Numbered from the stretch's first letter, positions 17,713-26,214 are shown. The stretch: DNA of 64,000 nucleotides from Caballeronia sp. SBC1 (GCF_011493005.1 NZ_CP049156.1:310001-374000), one strand, 5' to 3'. The notes: generated from the sequence alone by a model not told the origin. Numbers and translations are program-made.

Positions 17713-18353
17713 TACGCAGGTTGTACGCGCATCGGCATTTCCACCAAGTTATCGGCGTCGACGCAAAGCTTGAAGCGCGCCGTGAGCAATAGATTCACGA
17801 ATACCCGATGCAAAGGGACTCCCTCAATGTCGGTTTCCGCTTGTCGCTCAAGAATCCCGCTCTGAGCCAAAGCTGCCATACCATCCCAAAGAGTCTCGCT
17901 TGACGGAGCTGCCGCATCCCGGAATTCCTCGTTGCGATAAGCGCCTTGCGGCACTCCTGGTTTGAGAAATACCGAGTGCCCCGGCTCCCCGGGCTGACCT
18001 CGAACGTTGAACTGAACCAAAGCTTGCTTTGCCTTTCTCCATTTCTCTATCGCAGCCCACACTTCCGGGTCCGTCATGTCAGTGAGCCAGTAAATCTGCA
18101 CATCGTTCACTTGCACGCGGATGCTCTGTACCAAGCCTTGTCGTAGCCGGATGGTCCCGAATCCAAAGTTTCCTCGCCCCTCTTTCGTTGCGAAGCAATC
18201 CGCATCGGAGGATGCGACCGGGCACATCAGCACTGGCATGTCGCCGGGCAGACCGATTGCCTGGTTCGGTCTGGACTCGAACGATTGGAGGAGTTCCAAG
18301 CGTCCAATCGCGATGAGGCTGGGATTCATATCGAATACTTCGATGCCGTTCAT
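17652..18353 (-). CDS. Unrecognised protein, 3' end replaced by the IS21 end
   Basis: The minus-strand frame starts at the methionine of NGIEVFDMNPSLIAIG and runs 212 native residues to RVQP. It then enters the IS21 right end, where it picks up 21 element-encoded residues before a stop at 17,652, giving 233 residues. Without the insertion the protein would be 220 residues ending VFRQTIIH. Only the last 8 residues are lost, so the product may still work. I recognise no domain; it is soluble, with no membrane segments. The ribosome site is weak. Its nearest neighbour on the same strand is the ATPase gene beyond the IS, and a shared function is possible but unsupported. Confidence 0.6.
   Translation of the reverse strand: MNGIEVFDMNPSLIAIGRLELLQSFESRPNQAIGLPGDMPVLMCPVASSDADCFATKEGRGNFGFGTIRLRQGLVQSIRVQVNDVQIYWLTDMTDPEVWAAIEKWRKAKQALVQFNVRGQPGEPGHSVFLKPGVPQGAYRNEEFRDAAAPSSETLWDGMAALAQSGILERQAETDIEGVPLHRVFVNLLLTARFKLCVDADNLVEMPMRVQPAYSTQSEQPFQGKVNRDSTAK
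17719..17725. repeat. Target-site duplication of the IS21 element, right copy
   Basis: GGTTGTA directly after the CA end of the element, identical to the copy at 15,078-15,084. Confidence 0.88.
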
Positions 18354-18960
18354 TATGTGTTGCCTACCGTGTTTGATTAGCCTGTGGCACGACCGTCGTG
18401 CCTCCACTGCATGTCCGCCGCCCGCGAGTTCGGTCCTTTGGGACCTGCCGCGTTGACAGCTGATTGCTTACTCGTATAACGCGCACAAGCGTGGATGAAA
18501 TCGCTCGGAAGCATGGCAGCACTACGAGAACCGCTGTTCAGACCAAAATTTGCTGTCTGACTAGAGAGATTTTATTTCTCGATGAGCGGCTGCGACCTTC
18601 AAGTTTTTGCTGCCCTTGGTGCGCGTGCGCTGCAATCGATACGGCGCGACACCAACAATCGACATACATAAAACGATCTGTGACCTCGGCGTACTTCCAT
18701 GCGCGCATTTCAGAAGGCTCCGTTGCGTCAAGCCTAAATTTATTGTGAAAGTCAAGCGGAAATTAAAACTCAAGGCTAAAAGGCTTTGCCGCCAAAAGTT
18801 TTGTATATCAAGGAATGAATCTTTTGATTCGGTCCGGTTTGCAAGATGTGATTTCTATCTTATAAATTCCAACTCGATTTTAAATGACGGCAGATTTTTT
18901 TAATGAATGATTAAGGCGTACATCATTGTTTTTTATCGAATTTCGAGTTTAAAAATTTTT

Positions 18961-19127
18961 CGACGCCTATTACACATCGAACCTAACTAGCCATTGCTTG
19001 ATATACGTTGTTTCAAAGACACGTCGGTCGAAAATATTGAAAAAATAGATTACTGTGTCTTTGAGGGTGGTGCATTGGGCGTTGCCGGTGGAAATGCTCT
19101 AAACTATTTTTAATGTAATAGGTGTCG
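18961..19127. repeat. Inverted repeat pair upstream of the recombinase operon
   Basis: CGACGCCTATTACAC at 18,961-18,975 is the near-perfect complement of TGTAATAGGTGTCG at 19,114-19,127 (13 of 14 bases pair), with 138 bases between. It could be recombinase or regulator binding sites, or the internal end of a nested element. Confidence 0.5.
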
Positions 19128-19143
19128 AATTGAGAGGAAGTCA

Positions 19144-19440
19144 ATGATGAAAAAACAAGCGAGATCTCGTTTCCCTGCTTCAAAGCGCTTTCGCGGCTTG
19201 TGCTTCGCGACGCTCAAGATGACAGCTGGGAAATTTCCAAGGAACCTGCCCTCGAATCAATGCATCGCCTTAGCACGGCCACTCCTACTTTCGTATGACA
19301 TCGCGGGCATCGGTGAACGGGTTTGTGGATACCCAATTGCCTTCGGATCATGCGCGCCAGCCGCACTGCTCCGGGCACGACGTCTGAATACGAGTCGGTT
19401 GAAAGGAAACTCGGATTTGCTTGATACCACTGTGCGATGA
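19144..19440 (+). CDS. Doubtful small open frame (98 residues)
   Basis: The frame has a good ribosome site (AGAGGAAG) six bases before ATGATGAAAAAA, and it ends 34 bases before the first recombinase gene. However, the residue composition (many Arg, Cys, Leu, Ser) and the lack of any recognisable domain argue against a real protein. It may be a leader peptide or chance. Confidence 0.22.
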   Translation: MMKKQARSRFPASKRFRGLCFATLKMTAGKFPRNLPSNQCIALARPLLLSYDIAGIGERVCGYPIAFGSCAPAALLRARRLNTSRLKGNSDLLDTTVR

Positions 19441-19474
19441 TTGACCAAAAAAATCGATATATAGAAAGATCCTA

Positions 19475-20749
19475 ATGGCTCGTGTTATCTACATCAAGTA
19501 TCAGCAGCAATGCGTTGCAGGCGTAACAGAGACAGACATCGATTGGCAAGACCTGAAGGAAGCGGCGGTCGACGATTTTCCTCAAATCTGTTGGGCAGAT
19601 GGGGCGGTGTGGGCGGAAGCCAATCTTTGGGCTCTTCATATGGCTGCTCTCCAACGGAAGTTGAGGACAATTGTTAGCGCAATGACTAATTTGCTTACTT
19701 TTGCTAATTGGCTCGAGTCAACTAATCTTTCATGGTGGCACTTCCCAGACCTCGAAAAAGAGCGTTGCATTTTTAGGTACCGTAAGGCACTGACGGACAT
19801 GCGTGATGACGGGCAATTCGCTCCAAGCACAGCGACTCAGCGGATGAATACAGCGCTTCGGTTTTATCTATGGATCTACAAGGTCGGTCTGATTTCCGAA
19901 TCTGCACCTATGTCCGAGGTACCAGTCGTTGGCGTTCAGGTGGCCGATCGATTCGGCTTTGATGATTCGATGAAGCCCGATGTCGTTGCTGAGCTCGCGA
20001 TTAAGAATAGGGGTGTCGTCGGTGGCGTCAAACTTGAGGACGGAGTGCTTCCTGTTAGCGCTGCTGACATGGCCGTTATATTGAAATGGGCAAAAAAGCA
20101 TGCGTCAGAGGAGCTGTACCTAATCTTGTGGATTGGTTTCTGGACTGGACTCCGAATTGGGTCAATTCTCGATCTAAAAAAGCAAACTATTGAAAATGCA
20201 ATCTTTGACCGCGAAATGGGTATCTATCAACTTTCAGTTGGGCCGAGAGCTCTCCCCCGCGTCGACACGAAGAATGATGCGGACGGACAAGTCCTCATTC
20301 CTCACGACTTGCTGCGAGCGCTACGAGCTTACATGTGGAGTGGTCGTCGTTTGTTGAGGGAGGGAAAGGCGAGTGAACAGGTCCGAAATCATCTATTTAT
20401 TACTCGTTGCGGAAATGCCTACAACCAAGAAGCTTCCAAAGCAATCTGGGTAGAAATGCATCGACTGCGAAAGCTAGCTGACGCACAAAATTTTGTTCCG
20501 TTTTTTGGGTTTCACATCCATCGGACAAGGGCGACCTTCGCGACCGAACTTATGAGACTTGCTCTGAAACACATGGAGGTGGCAGATGCCGTGCAGTTTG
20601 TAAGAAATGCGCTGCTACACGTTGACGAAAAGACTACGTTTGATTACATCAATTTCATCCACACGCAAGGAGAGTTAGTCCACGTTTTTGACGAATTTAA
20701 CCAGCAGTTTATGGGATGTTGGGGCGGTGCAAAAGATGCGGAAAGGTGA
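19475..20749 (+). CDS. Tyrosine recombinase 1 of the island trio
   Basis: A 424-residue phage-integrase-family protein. The C-terminal catalytic domain shows Arg227 in TGLRIGSILDL, the box II pattern HIHRTRATFATEL at residues 347-359, LLHVDEKTTF with a histidine in the position before the nucleophile, and Tyr391 in FDYINF. All catalytic residues therefore seem present. The N-terminal 180 residues form the core-binding region. Base composition is AT-richer than the chromosome. The next recombinase starts within its last 14 bases, so expression is coupled. Three consecutive recombinases plus a small protein resemble the Tn554 (tnpA, tnpB, tnpC) type of organisation, with three enzymes instead of two. 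Confidence 0.85.
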   Translation: MARVIYIKYQQQCVAGVTETDIDWQDLKEAAVDDFPQICWADGAVWAEANLWALHMAALQRKLRTIVSAMTNLLTFANWLESTNLSWWHFPDLEKERCIFRYRKALTDMRDDGQFAPSTATQRMNTALRFYLWIYKVGLISESAPMSEVPVVGVQVADRFGFDDSMKPDVVAELAIKNRGVVGGVKLEDGVLPVSAADMAVILKWAKKHASEELYLILWIGFWTGLRIGSILDLKKQTIENAIFDREMGIYQLSVGPRALPRVDTKNDADGQVLIPHDLLRALRAYMWSGRRLLREGKASEQVRNHLFITRCGNAYNQEASKAIWVEMHRLRKLADAQNFVPFFGFHIHRTRATFATELMRLALKHMEVADAVQFVRNALLHVDEKTTFDYINFIHTQGELVHVFDEFNQQFMGCWGGAKDAER

Positions 20750-22475
20750 AGAAATTCAGAGTTTGGTTGTTCCGCTTCCGTTGGGCACGCACGGCGTACC
20801 ATGGAACTTGCATGTCCTCTTATACATGGGAGCAGCAAAGCTGAAGAGAATGAAGGCAGAGGAATTTATCGAGTGCGCCGACGTCGGGCAGTTTCGCGTT
20901 AATCGAATGCCAATGGTTCGAGATTTTTACAGCGTGATCTTGGCCAAGATTCTTTTAAAATCCACCTCGACGGTCATAAAGTATCTAGAAGTGCTTTGGC
21001 ACTTCTACGCTTGGTGTGATTCGGGCAACCAGGACGTGATATTTGATAATGTCATTCAATTATATCGCGAATACGCGGAAAAACTCTGGCATCGCCTGCA
21101 CGTGAAAAAGGAAATTTCCGCTGGAGTGGCTTATGCGCACGCTCGGATGATGGCGGAGCTAATTGTTAGAGCTAGAAAAAATGACGACTATGAAAAGGGT
21201 CGTGATTTACTGCGTCGGACCAGGATAACGCCGCCAAAAGGAAATAAATGGGTCCTCGGTACCGAGGCACAGAAACAAAACCCATCAGAGGTGAACAAGT
21301 TTGGGCATGTGATAGCGACCATCGCACGTGCTTTGGATGTGCAAAAAATTCGGGGCGCCCTGCCATTGGAAATTACTTTGGAGGATGGCCGCCGGCTCAC
21401 AATTAGGGGCGGTTTAAAGGACGACGACATAAATTGGAAATCGCGAGAGTCCAAAGGCGCGCGCCATCACGAACGATTTTCTGATAGGCGTGACGAGCTT
21501 GAGGACGGAATTCTTTTGACAGATGCTCGAGGAAGGGCATCAATCCTGAATCTCAGGGTTGATGTGGAACTTCTGATATTCATCTCACAGACCAGAATGC
21601 CGAAGAAGCAAGCCTCGATGCTGAGGCAGGAAGATTATCGATGGAAAAAATCGGCAGATGGGTTCGACGTCTACAGAACTTTCAAGGGCCGACGCCATGG
21701 CGAAGCCATTTTCCACTGCTATGGTGAATACCGTAGCCATTTTCAAACGTACATTAATTGGCTCAACGAGTCTGGCCTAAGTGAGGTAAGCGATCGGCTA
21801 TTCCCCTATCTATACGACGGGAAAATCCCTTCTTCAGTAAAAGCGCCAAGCCTTGAATCAATTAAAAGCCTTCTTCGGCGGTACGGGATTCCGATGTTTG
21901 GGACGACCGTCTTGAAAACACACATTAATAACTGCCTTCTCCGCAAGAACGTACCGAGAAAGGTTGTCGCGTCTGGAGGTGCTCATTCGTTGCCTACCAA
22001 TCTTCGTCACTATTCGAAGCCGAATCATCAAGAAGCTGCTGTTCAAATCAGTCGCTACTTTAAAAAAACAGATCCGTCGATAGTGTCACCCGCAGGTGCT
22101 CCATGCGAAAAAAATAAACATCTGCCGAAATCTATTCCTGACGTTGACCATGGTGCTATTGAAAGTGATTGCGTGAGTGCAGATGGTTGCTTATTTTGCT
22201 TTTACCATCGAGATATCCTAAACGCCGATTATTGCTGGAAACTTGCATCGCACGCAAAGTTGAAGAGTTTGGAGTTGAGTCTGTCAAAGGTCGCTGCGAA
22301 AGGAGTGGTACATCCCGCCGAGAGGGTAATTGAGCGCATTAATAAAAAGATACAGGAAATAAGTGACGCCTCGGAGGATGGCGCGCGCTGGGTAATTTCC
22401 GCACGCGATTCCATTCGTGCTGGTCGTTATCATCCATTTTGGAGTGGTTCAATTATTTTGGCGGAGACTTTATGA
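20736..22475 (+). CDS. Tyrosine recombinase 2 of the island trio (divergent)
   Basis: A 579-residue protein starting at the ATG of RKGEEIQSL, 14 bases inside the previous gene, behind GGGGCGG. Recombinase features are weaker: an arginine in SQTRMPKKQASML (box I position), KTHINNCLLRK and, at the end of the domain, NLRHYSKPNHQEA, whose tyrosine is the probable nucleophile. After the catalytic domain there is a cysteine-rich stretch, SDCVSADGCLFCFYHRD, which could bind zinc. The stop overlaps the next start (ATGA). The product probably acts jointly with the other two recombinases. Assignment rests on operon context plus partial motifs. Confidence 0.72.
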   Translation: MRKGEEIQSLVVPLPLGTHGVPWNLHVLLYMGAAKLKRMKAEEFIECADVGQFRVNRMPMVRDFYSVILAKILLKSTSTVIKYLEVLWHFYAWCDSGNQDVIFDNVIQLYREYAEKLWHRLHVKKEISAGVAYAHARMMAELIVRARKNDDYEKGRDLLRRTRITPPKGNKWVLGTEAQKQNPSEVNKFGHVIATIARALDVQKIRGALPLEITLEDGRRLTIRGGLKDDDINWKSRESKGARHHERFSDRRDELEDGILLTDARGRASILNLRVDVELLIFISQTRMPKKQASMLRQEDYRWKKSADGFDVYRTFKGRRHGEAIFHCYGEYRSHFQTYINWLNESGLSEVSDRLFPYLYDGKIPSSVKAPSLESIKSLLRRYGIPMFGTTVLKTHINNCLLRKNVPRKVVASGGAHSLPTNLRHYSKPNHQEAAVQISRYFKKTDPSIVSPAGAPCEKNKHLPKSIPDVDHGAIESDCVSADGCLFCFYHRDILNADYCWKLASHAKLKSLELSLSKVAAKGVVHPAERVIERINKKIQEISDASEDGARWVISARDSIRAGRYHPFWSGSIILAETL

Positions 22476-24493
22476 AAAGCGTCCCGGTATTGAGTGGTTT
22501 GAAAATAGAGTCGCTAATAGTTAAGGCGGATTCCGCAAATTTTTGCCCTCCCTCGTGGCCGATTTCCGACGACTTTCCTGTGATAATCGATAAAGACGAG
22601 AATGTGATCACTCGCTTTCGGGACCTCGTGTGGAATCTGACGCCTTGGACGGGTATAACAAAGACATTGAATTTTGGACCGGCATCCCGGTCCGGCAAGG
22701 GTGATGGAATTAATGCTAGAAATTCGAGAATCTTTCAGGACGTGGCCGGGTGGTGGCTATGGGGAGACAACCCGGTTCAAACTGGAAAGACCTTGGTTTA
22801 CAGATTTGATCTAATTAAGCCGATTTTCGTGGGTTGCAGCAAAGCTGGAATTGACGCTACAGACCTATGGAAATACCCACTGGTTGTAAGAAAAATTGCA
22901 AAAAATCTGCCAGAAGCGGCGGTTCAGATTTTGATCCAAATTTGGCTGGCCCGAGAAAACTTGGGTTTCTCGATTGTTGATGATGATAGTCTAGCGGTTT
23001 TTGTTGAATTGGCGAAGCCGAGAGATTCTAGCCAAACTCCGTATATCCCGCCTCGGATTTGGGAATACCAAAATTTGCGCGTTCGGCAATGCTTGGATGA
23101 GTACCTCGAAAACAGGATCGCGATAGAAAAATGTTATGAATTTTGCTTGCGCGCATACTTGAGGAACTCAGATGGGTCGTTTTCAAACAAGATTTCGACG
23201 CATAATCTTCCTTTTCTTTCTGATAACCATGGAAAGAAGTCAAAATCGGGTTTTAAGTTTTTTGGTTCTTTTCGACGAGTGGCAAGAAAGTTTGGGATTT
23301 CGGATGTTCTCGATAAATGGGTGAACACAAGTGATAAGAACGGTGTTAAGTCGTTGGCGTCCTACCTTAGTTTGGTTAATGAAGTCGGTCTTATTTATGT
23401 GATGGATTCTTCATTTATGCGGTCGTATGAAGCGGAATTCCTTCGCACCGACTGTTATTCAGTTGAAACGGATGAGTTGGGGGACGAGGTGCATCTCTTG
23501 GGAGGAATTACCACGAAGACGGTCAATGATCCGAATGCAAAATGGATCGCTTCGCCGAGCGTGGCTATTGCCGTCGAGGCCTTGACTAGCGTAGCCAGGC
23601 TGCATATGTCTGGCGTGAAGCACTTTCCAAGCGTTCGAATCAATCAAACACTTATCGACAATCCTTATTTATTGTCGCCAGCGTATGCTCCGTGGTCGCC
23701 TTCTACGTTCAAAAGAAATTCTGCACGAAAGCAGTGTGTTGGTTATGAGCAAGTGATGAAGCGTTGGCCAAAACTTCTTGCGAAGGAACAGCTTAAAATT
23801 TCAAAGGAAGATTTTGAATGGGCTCGCAAGATGACTTTAAAATTAGATTCAAGGAAAATTGCGCTTGGTAAAACATGGCCTTTGGCGGATCATCAGCTTC
23901 GGCGTACCGGGGCAGTCAATATGTTGGCATCAGATATTGTTATGGAATCTTCCATTCAGTATCAGCTAAAGCATTCCTGTCGAATAATGACAAGATATTA
24001 TTGTCAAAATCATTTCAAATTAAAATCATTGCTTGTTGATGAAGCGAAAGCGTTTTTTATGCAGGCGAGCCTGCAATCTCTCGTTCAGGAATTTCAGAAG
24101 CTTTCTTCAAATAATTTTATTTCGCCTTACGGTGAGAAACGGAAAGAGCAGATTTTATTGCCTCTCACTGAAAAGGATGCGATCGCGCTTATGAGAGACG
24201 CGAAAGCCGGAAAGATCAGCTTCCGAACGACATTCTTTGGTGGGTGCGCCAAAACGGGAGAGCCTTGTCCGATGGGGGGAGTAAGCAACGTTAGTTTGTG
24301 TATGGGATATGGCGATAAAAAGCCATGCAGCGACGTTTTGTTGGACAAACAAAAGACGCAGCGGATAGAAGAATTACTACGCAGCTTGCGTTCACGTAAG
24401 GCTGTCGCTGTGGAAGGGTCGGATCTGCACGCCGCTATCTCTTACAACATTGAGTCGACACGGAGAGCCCTCGATGCCATCGCCGCCAGTTGA
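22472..24493 (+). CDS. Tyrosine recombinase 3 of the island trio (large)
   Basis: A 673-residue protein starting at ATG overlapping the previous stop (ATGA), with GGAG five bases upstream. The catalytic part shows His474-x-x-Arg477 in HQLRRTGAVN, His501 in LKHSCR and tyrosines 509/510 in RYYCQNH. An obvious box I arginine is not evident to me. A cysteine cluster follows (GGCAKTGEPCPMGG, then CMGYGDKKPC), again suggesting a metal-binding tail. It is the largest of the three enzymes and among the most AT-rich genes in the window. It is probably needed with the other two for excision and integration. Confidence 0.75.
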   Translation: MKSVPVLSGLKIESLIVKADSANFCPPSWPISDDFPVIIDKDENVITRFRDLVWNLTPWTGITKTLNFGPASRSGKGDGINARNSRIFQDVAGWWLWGDNPVQTGKTLVYRFDLIKPIFVGCSKAGIDATDLWKYPLVVRKIAKNLPEAAVQILIQIWLARENLGFSIVDDDSLAVFVELAKPRDSSQTPYIPPRIWEYQNLRVRQCLDEYLENRIAIEKCYEFCLRAYLRNSDGSFSNKISTHNLPFLSDNHGKKSKSGFKFFGSFRRVARKFGISDVLDKWVNTSDKNGVKSLASYLSLVNEVGLIYVMDSSFMRSYEAEFLRTDCYSVETDELGDEVHLLGGITTKTVNDPNAKWIASPSVAIAVEALTSVARLHMSGVKHFPSVRINQTLIDNPYLLSPAYAPWSPSTFKRNSARKQCVGYEQVMKRWPKLLAKEQLKISKEDFEWARKMTLKLDSRKIALGKTWPLADHQLRRTGAVNMLASDIVMESSIQYQLKHSCRIMTRYYCQNHFKLKSLLVDEAKAFFMQASLQSLVQEFQKLSSNNFISPYGEKRKEQILLPLTEKDAIALMRDAKAGKISFRTTFFGGCAKTGEPCPMGGVSNVSLCMGYGDKKPCSDVLLDKQKTQRIEELLRSLRSRKAVAVEGSDLHAAISYNIESTRRALDAIAAS

Positions 24494-24947
24494 TGAAGGA
24501 GCAGCTAAGAAAGTCCCGAGCAAGGCTGAGACGCGCTTCCGGCAGGCTTTTGTGCGATTGCAAACAGGAAGCCCTGTCATCCTTCCAAAGGGTTCTCGGG
24601 TTTCACAAAACAACGTGGCGCGGGAGGCTGGGCTTGACTCCACGGCACTGCGTCGCAGCCGCTTCCCTGGCCTGGTCGATGACATCCAGGAATGGATTGA
24701 CGCAAATTCCGATAAGCAGGCGGCAACATCGGTTCGTCAGCAGACCGTCGAACGCAGGGGGCGGAACAAATCGTTGAAAATTCAACTTAAGGAACGAACT
24801 GATGAGCGAGATCAAGCAGTTTCGAAGCTCGTTGACGCTCACCGCCACATTCTGACGCTCTTGATGAAGATCCAACGGTCGGCTGGAGAACTGCCTGACG
24901 AGGCTTCCGTTATTGAGTTGCGGTCTCGGCGGAAAAAGCGTTCCTGA
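24474..24947 (+). CDS. Small HTH/coiled-coil accessory protein of the recombinase operon
   Basis: A 157-residue protein whose ATG lies 20 bases inside the third recombinase gene, behind GGAGA. The segment VSQNNVAREAGLDSTALRRS (about residues 44-63) reads as a helix-turn-helix. It is followed by a charged coiled coil (LKIQLKERTDERDQAVSKLVD). The arrangement resembles TnpC of Tn554 (DUF6262-like), a small helper encoded after the recombinases. It probably directs or regulates recombination. Last gene before the island end. Confidence 0.7.
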   Translation: MPSPPVDEGAAKKVPSKAETRFRQAFVRLQTGSPVILPKGSRVSQNNVAREAGLDSTALRRSRFPGLVDDIQEWIDANSDKQAATSVRQQTVERRGRNKSLKIQLKERTDERDQAVSKLVDAHRHILTLLMKIQRSAGELPDEASVIELRSRRKKRS

Positions 24948-25048
24948 AGTCCTGCCAATAAACCTGCGTTCTATTTTTAGCGCGTCAATAAGGAATTGAA
25001 GGCTAGTCGATTGACTGCGTTGAACCACTGGAATGTCATCGGTGATCC

Positions 25049-25088
25049 ATGTAAACCGTGCTGTCTCAGATGCTTATGTAAACCGTAC
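25049..25088. repeat. Direct repeats at the island end (candidate recombinase sites)
   Basis: ATGTAAACCGTGC at 25,049-25,061 recurs as ATGTAAACCGTAC at 25,076-25,088 (12 of 13 bases, 27 bases apart). The second copy abuts the broken comM frame. Position and direct orientation suggest recombinase binding sites at the attachment end. Confidence 0.65.
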
Positions 25089-26214
25089 AGCCGCACGGGC
25101 AGGGATTCATGGCTGCGACCAATTGACACGCTGCCGGAAAATCGGCCTGATGCGCAGCGCGCGAAATAGTGATGCGGCCAGCCTCTAGCGGTTCGCGCAG
25201 CGTTTCGAGCACTTTTCGGTCGAATTCGGGCAGTTCATCGAGGAACAGCACGCCGAGATGCGCCAGCGTGATCTCGCCGGGTTGCGGCGGATTGCGTCCA
25301 CCTACCAGCGCAACAGAACTCGACGAATGATGCGGCGCGCGAAACGGGCGCTGGCGCCATTGCGAGGGCGAAAATCCGAGCATGCTGGCGGAGAGAATGG
25401 CCGCGGACGACAACGCTTCGTCATCGGTCATGGGCGGTAGAAGGCTGGGCAGCCGCGCGGCGAGCATTGACTTGCCCGCGCCGGGCGGCCCGACCATCAG
25501 CAGATGATGCCCACCCGCCGCCGCAACCTCGAGCGCGCGGCGTGCGCCGGGATGGCCGATCACATCGACGAGATCGGGCAACGGCGCACGCCTGCGCAGC
25601 GGGGAATCGGGCGCCGCGCCGCGGATAGGCGTAAGACGGCCGTCGACCGAACCACTGAGGTGTGCGCACAAAGCGGGCAGATCAGCAGCCCCGAATACAT
25701 CGATACCCGGTACCAGCGCCGCTTCCGCCGCGCTCCCCAGAGGCAGATAGATTTCGGGCATGCGGGGATCGTTATCGCGGATGGATCCGCCCTCGAGCGC
25801 CGACCCGGCGCGCGCATATTGCCGTGCCGCGCCGCAGGCCATGGCGAACGCGCCGCGCATTGGCCGCAGCGCACCGGTCAACGACAACTCCCCGGCGAAT
25901 TCGCGATGCAGCAGCGCTTCAGCGGGAATCTGGCCGCTCGCCGCAAGAATGCCCAATGCGATCGGCAGGTCGAAGCGACCGGATTCCTTCGGCAGGTCGG
26001 CGGGAGCGAGATTGACGGTAATGCGGCGAACCGGGAAATCGAAGCCGCAATTCTGGAGTGCGGCGCGCACCCGATCGCGGCTTTCGCGAACTTCTAGATC
26101 GGGCAAGCCGACGATTGAAAACGAAGGTAATCCATTGGCGAGATGAACCTCTACGGTCACCTCGGGCGCGCGCCCAGGGGCGGGCGCGCGGCTGCGCACC
26201 ACGGCAAGCGACAT
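25066..26214 (-). pseudogene. comM: comM, 5' part; interrupted by the island
   Basis: Mg-chelatase-like AAA helicase ComM (YifB), which promotes branch migration during natural transformation. Visible are the N-terminal Lon-like domain ([19 protein letters not shown], then [21 protein letters not shown]), Walker [13 protein letters not shown] (about residue 220) and Walker [11 protein letters not shown]. The conserved sequence AAMNPCPCG is followed by CTVYISI and a stop, instead of the usual YHGH... continuation. About 375 of roughly 510 residues remain, and the missing piece includes the C-terminal part of the AAA domain. The break at NPCPCG is also a known comM hotspot region for islands. 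The start is preceded by GGGGAAA. The product is presumably inactive. Confidence 0.93.

Larger units (their letters stand above)
15085..17718 (+). mobile_element. IS21-family insertion sequence (2,634 bp, complete)
   Basis: The element starts TGAATATTCCACGCCAAAG and ends with the inverted counterpart, whose complement starts TGCGTATTCCACGCAAAG. Both ends are of the TG...CA type. It carries istA and istB and is flanked by GGTTGTA duplications. Several internal copies of a TTCCACGGCAAA-type repeat lie at 15,090-15,215 on the left and in inverted orientation at 17,630-17,712 on the right, the multiple terminal repeats expected of IS21. Both genes appear intact, so the element may still be active; the perfect duplication suggests a fairly recent insertion. 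Confidence 0.93.
18354..19474. other. AT-rich 1.1 kb region without a convincing gene
   Basis: Between the interrupted gene and the recombinase operon the sequence becomes markedly AT-rich, especially 18,760-19,130. Open frames at 18,464-18,748 and 18,607-18,903 lack ribosome sites and recognisable protein character. The stretch holds an inverted repeat (18,961-18,975 with 19,114-19,127) and one weak gene candidate (19,144-19,440). It probably contains the promoter and control region of the recombinase operon. Confidence 0.5.
1..25089. mobile_element. Genomic (defence) island inserted in comM; left end outside window
   Basis: Everything left of the break in comM is accessory: a BREX operon, an ATPase/SMEK pair, an IS21 element and a tyrosine-recombinase operon. 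The right boundary is placed where the comM frame stops matching the conserved continuation, directly after the NPCPCG codons at about 25,090. The recombinase operon sits against this end, as integrase genes usually do, and is clearly AT-richer than the chromosome to its right. The left boundary and the 3' part of comM are not in the window, so total length is unknown. Several nested elements, rather than one island, are possible. Confidence 0.75.

Noticed and set aside
18464..18903. Two overlapping plus-strand frames of 94 and 98 residues
   Set aside because: No ribosome sites, atypical composition and mutual overlap in different frames; treated as chance frames in AT-rich DNA.
18961..19127. 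Inverted repeat as the left end of the recombinase-borne element
   Set aside because: It does not resemble the ATGTAAACCGT repeats at the comM junction, and comM sequence does not resume there, so it cannot be the island end.
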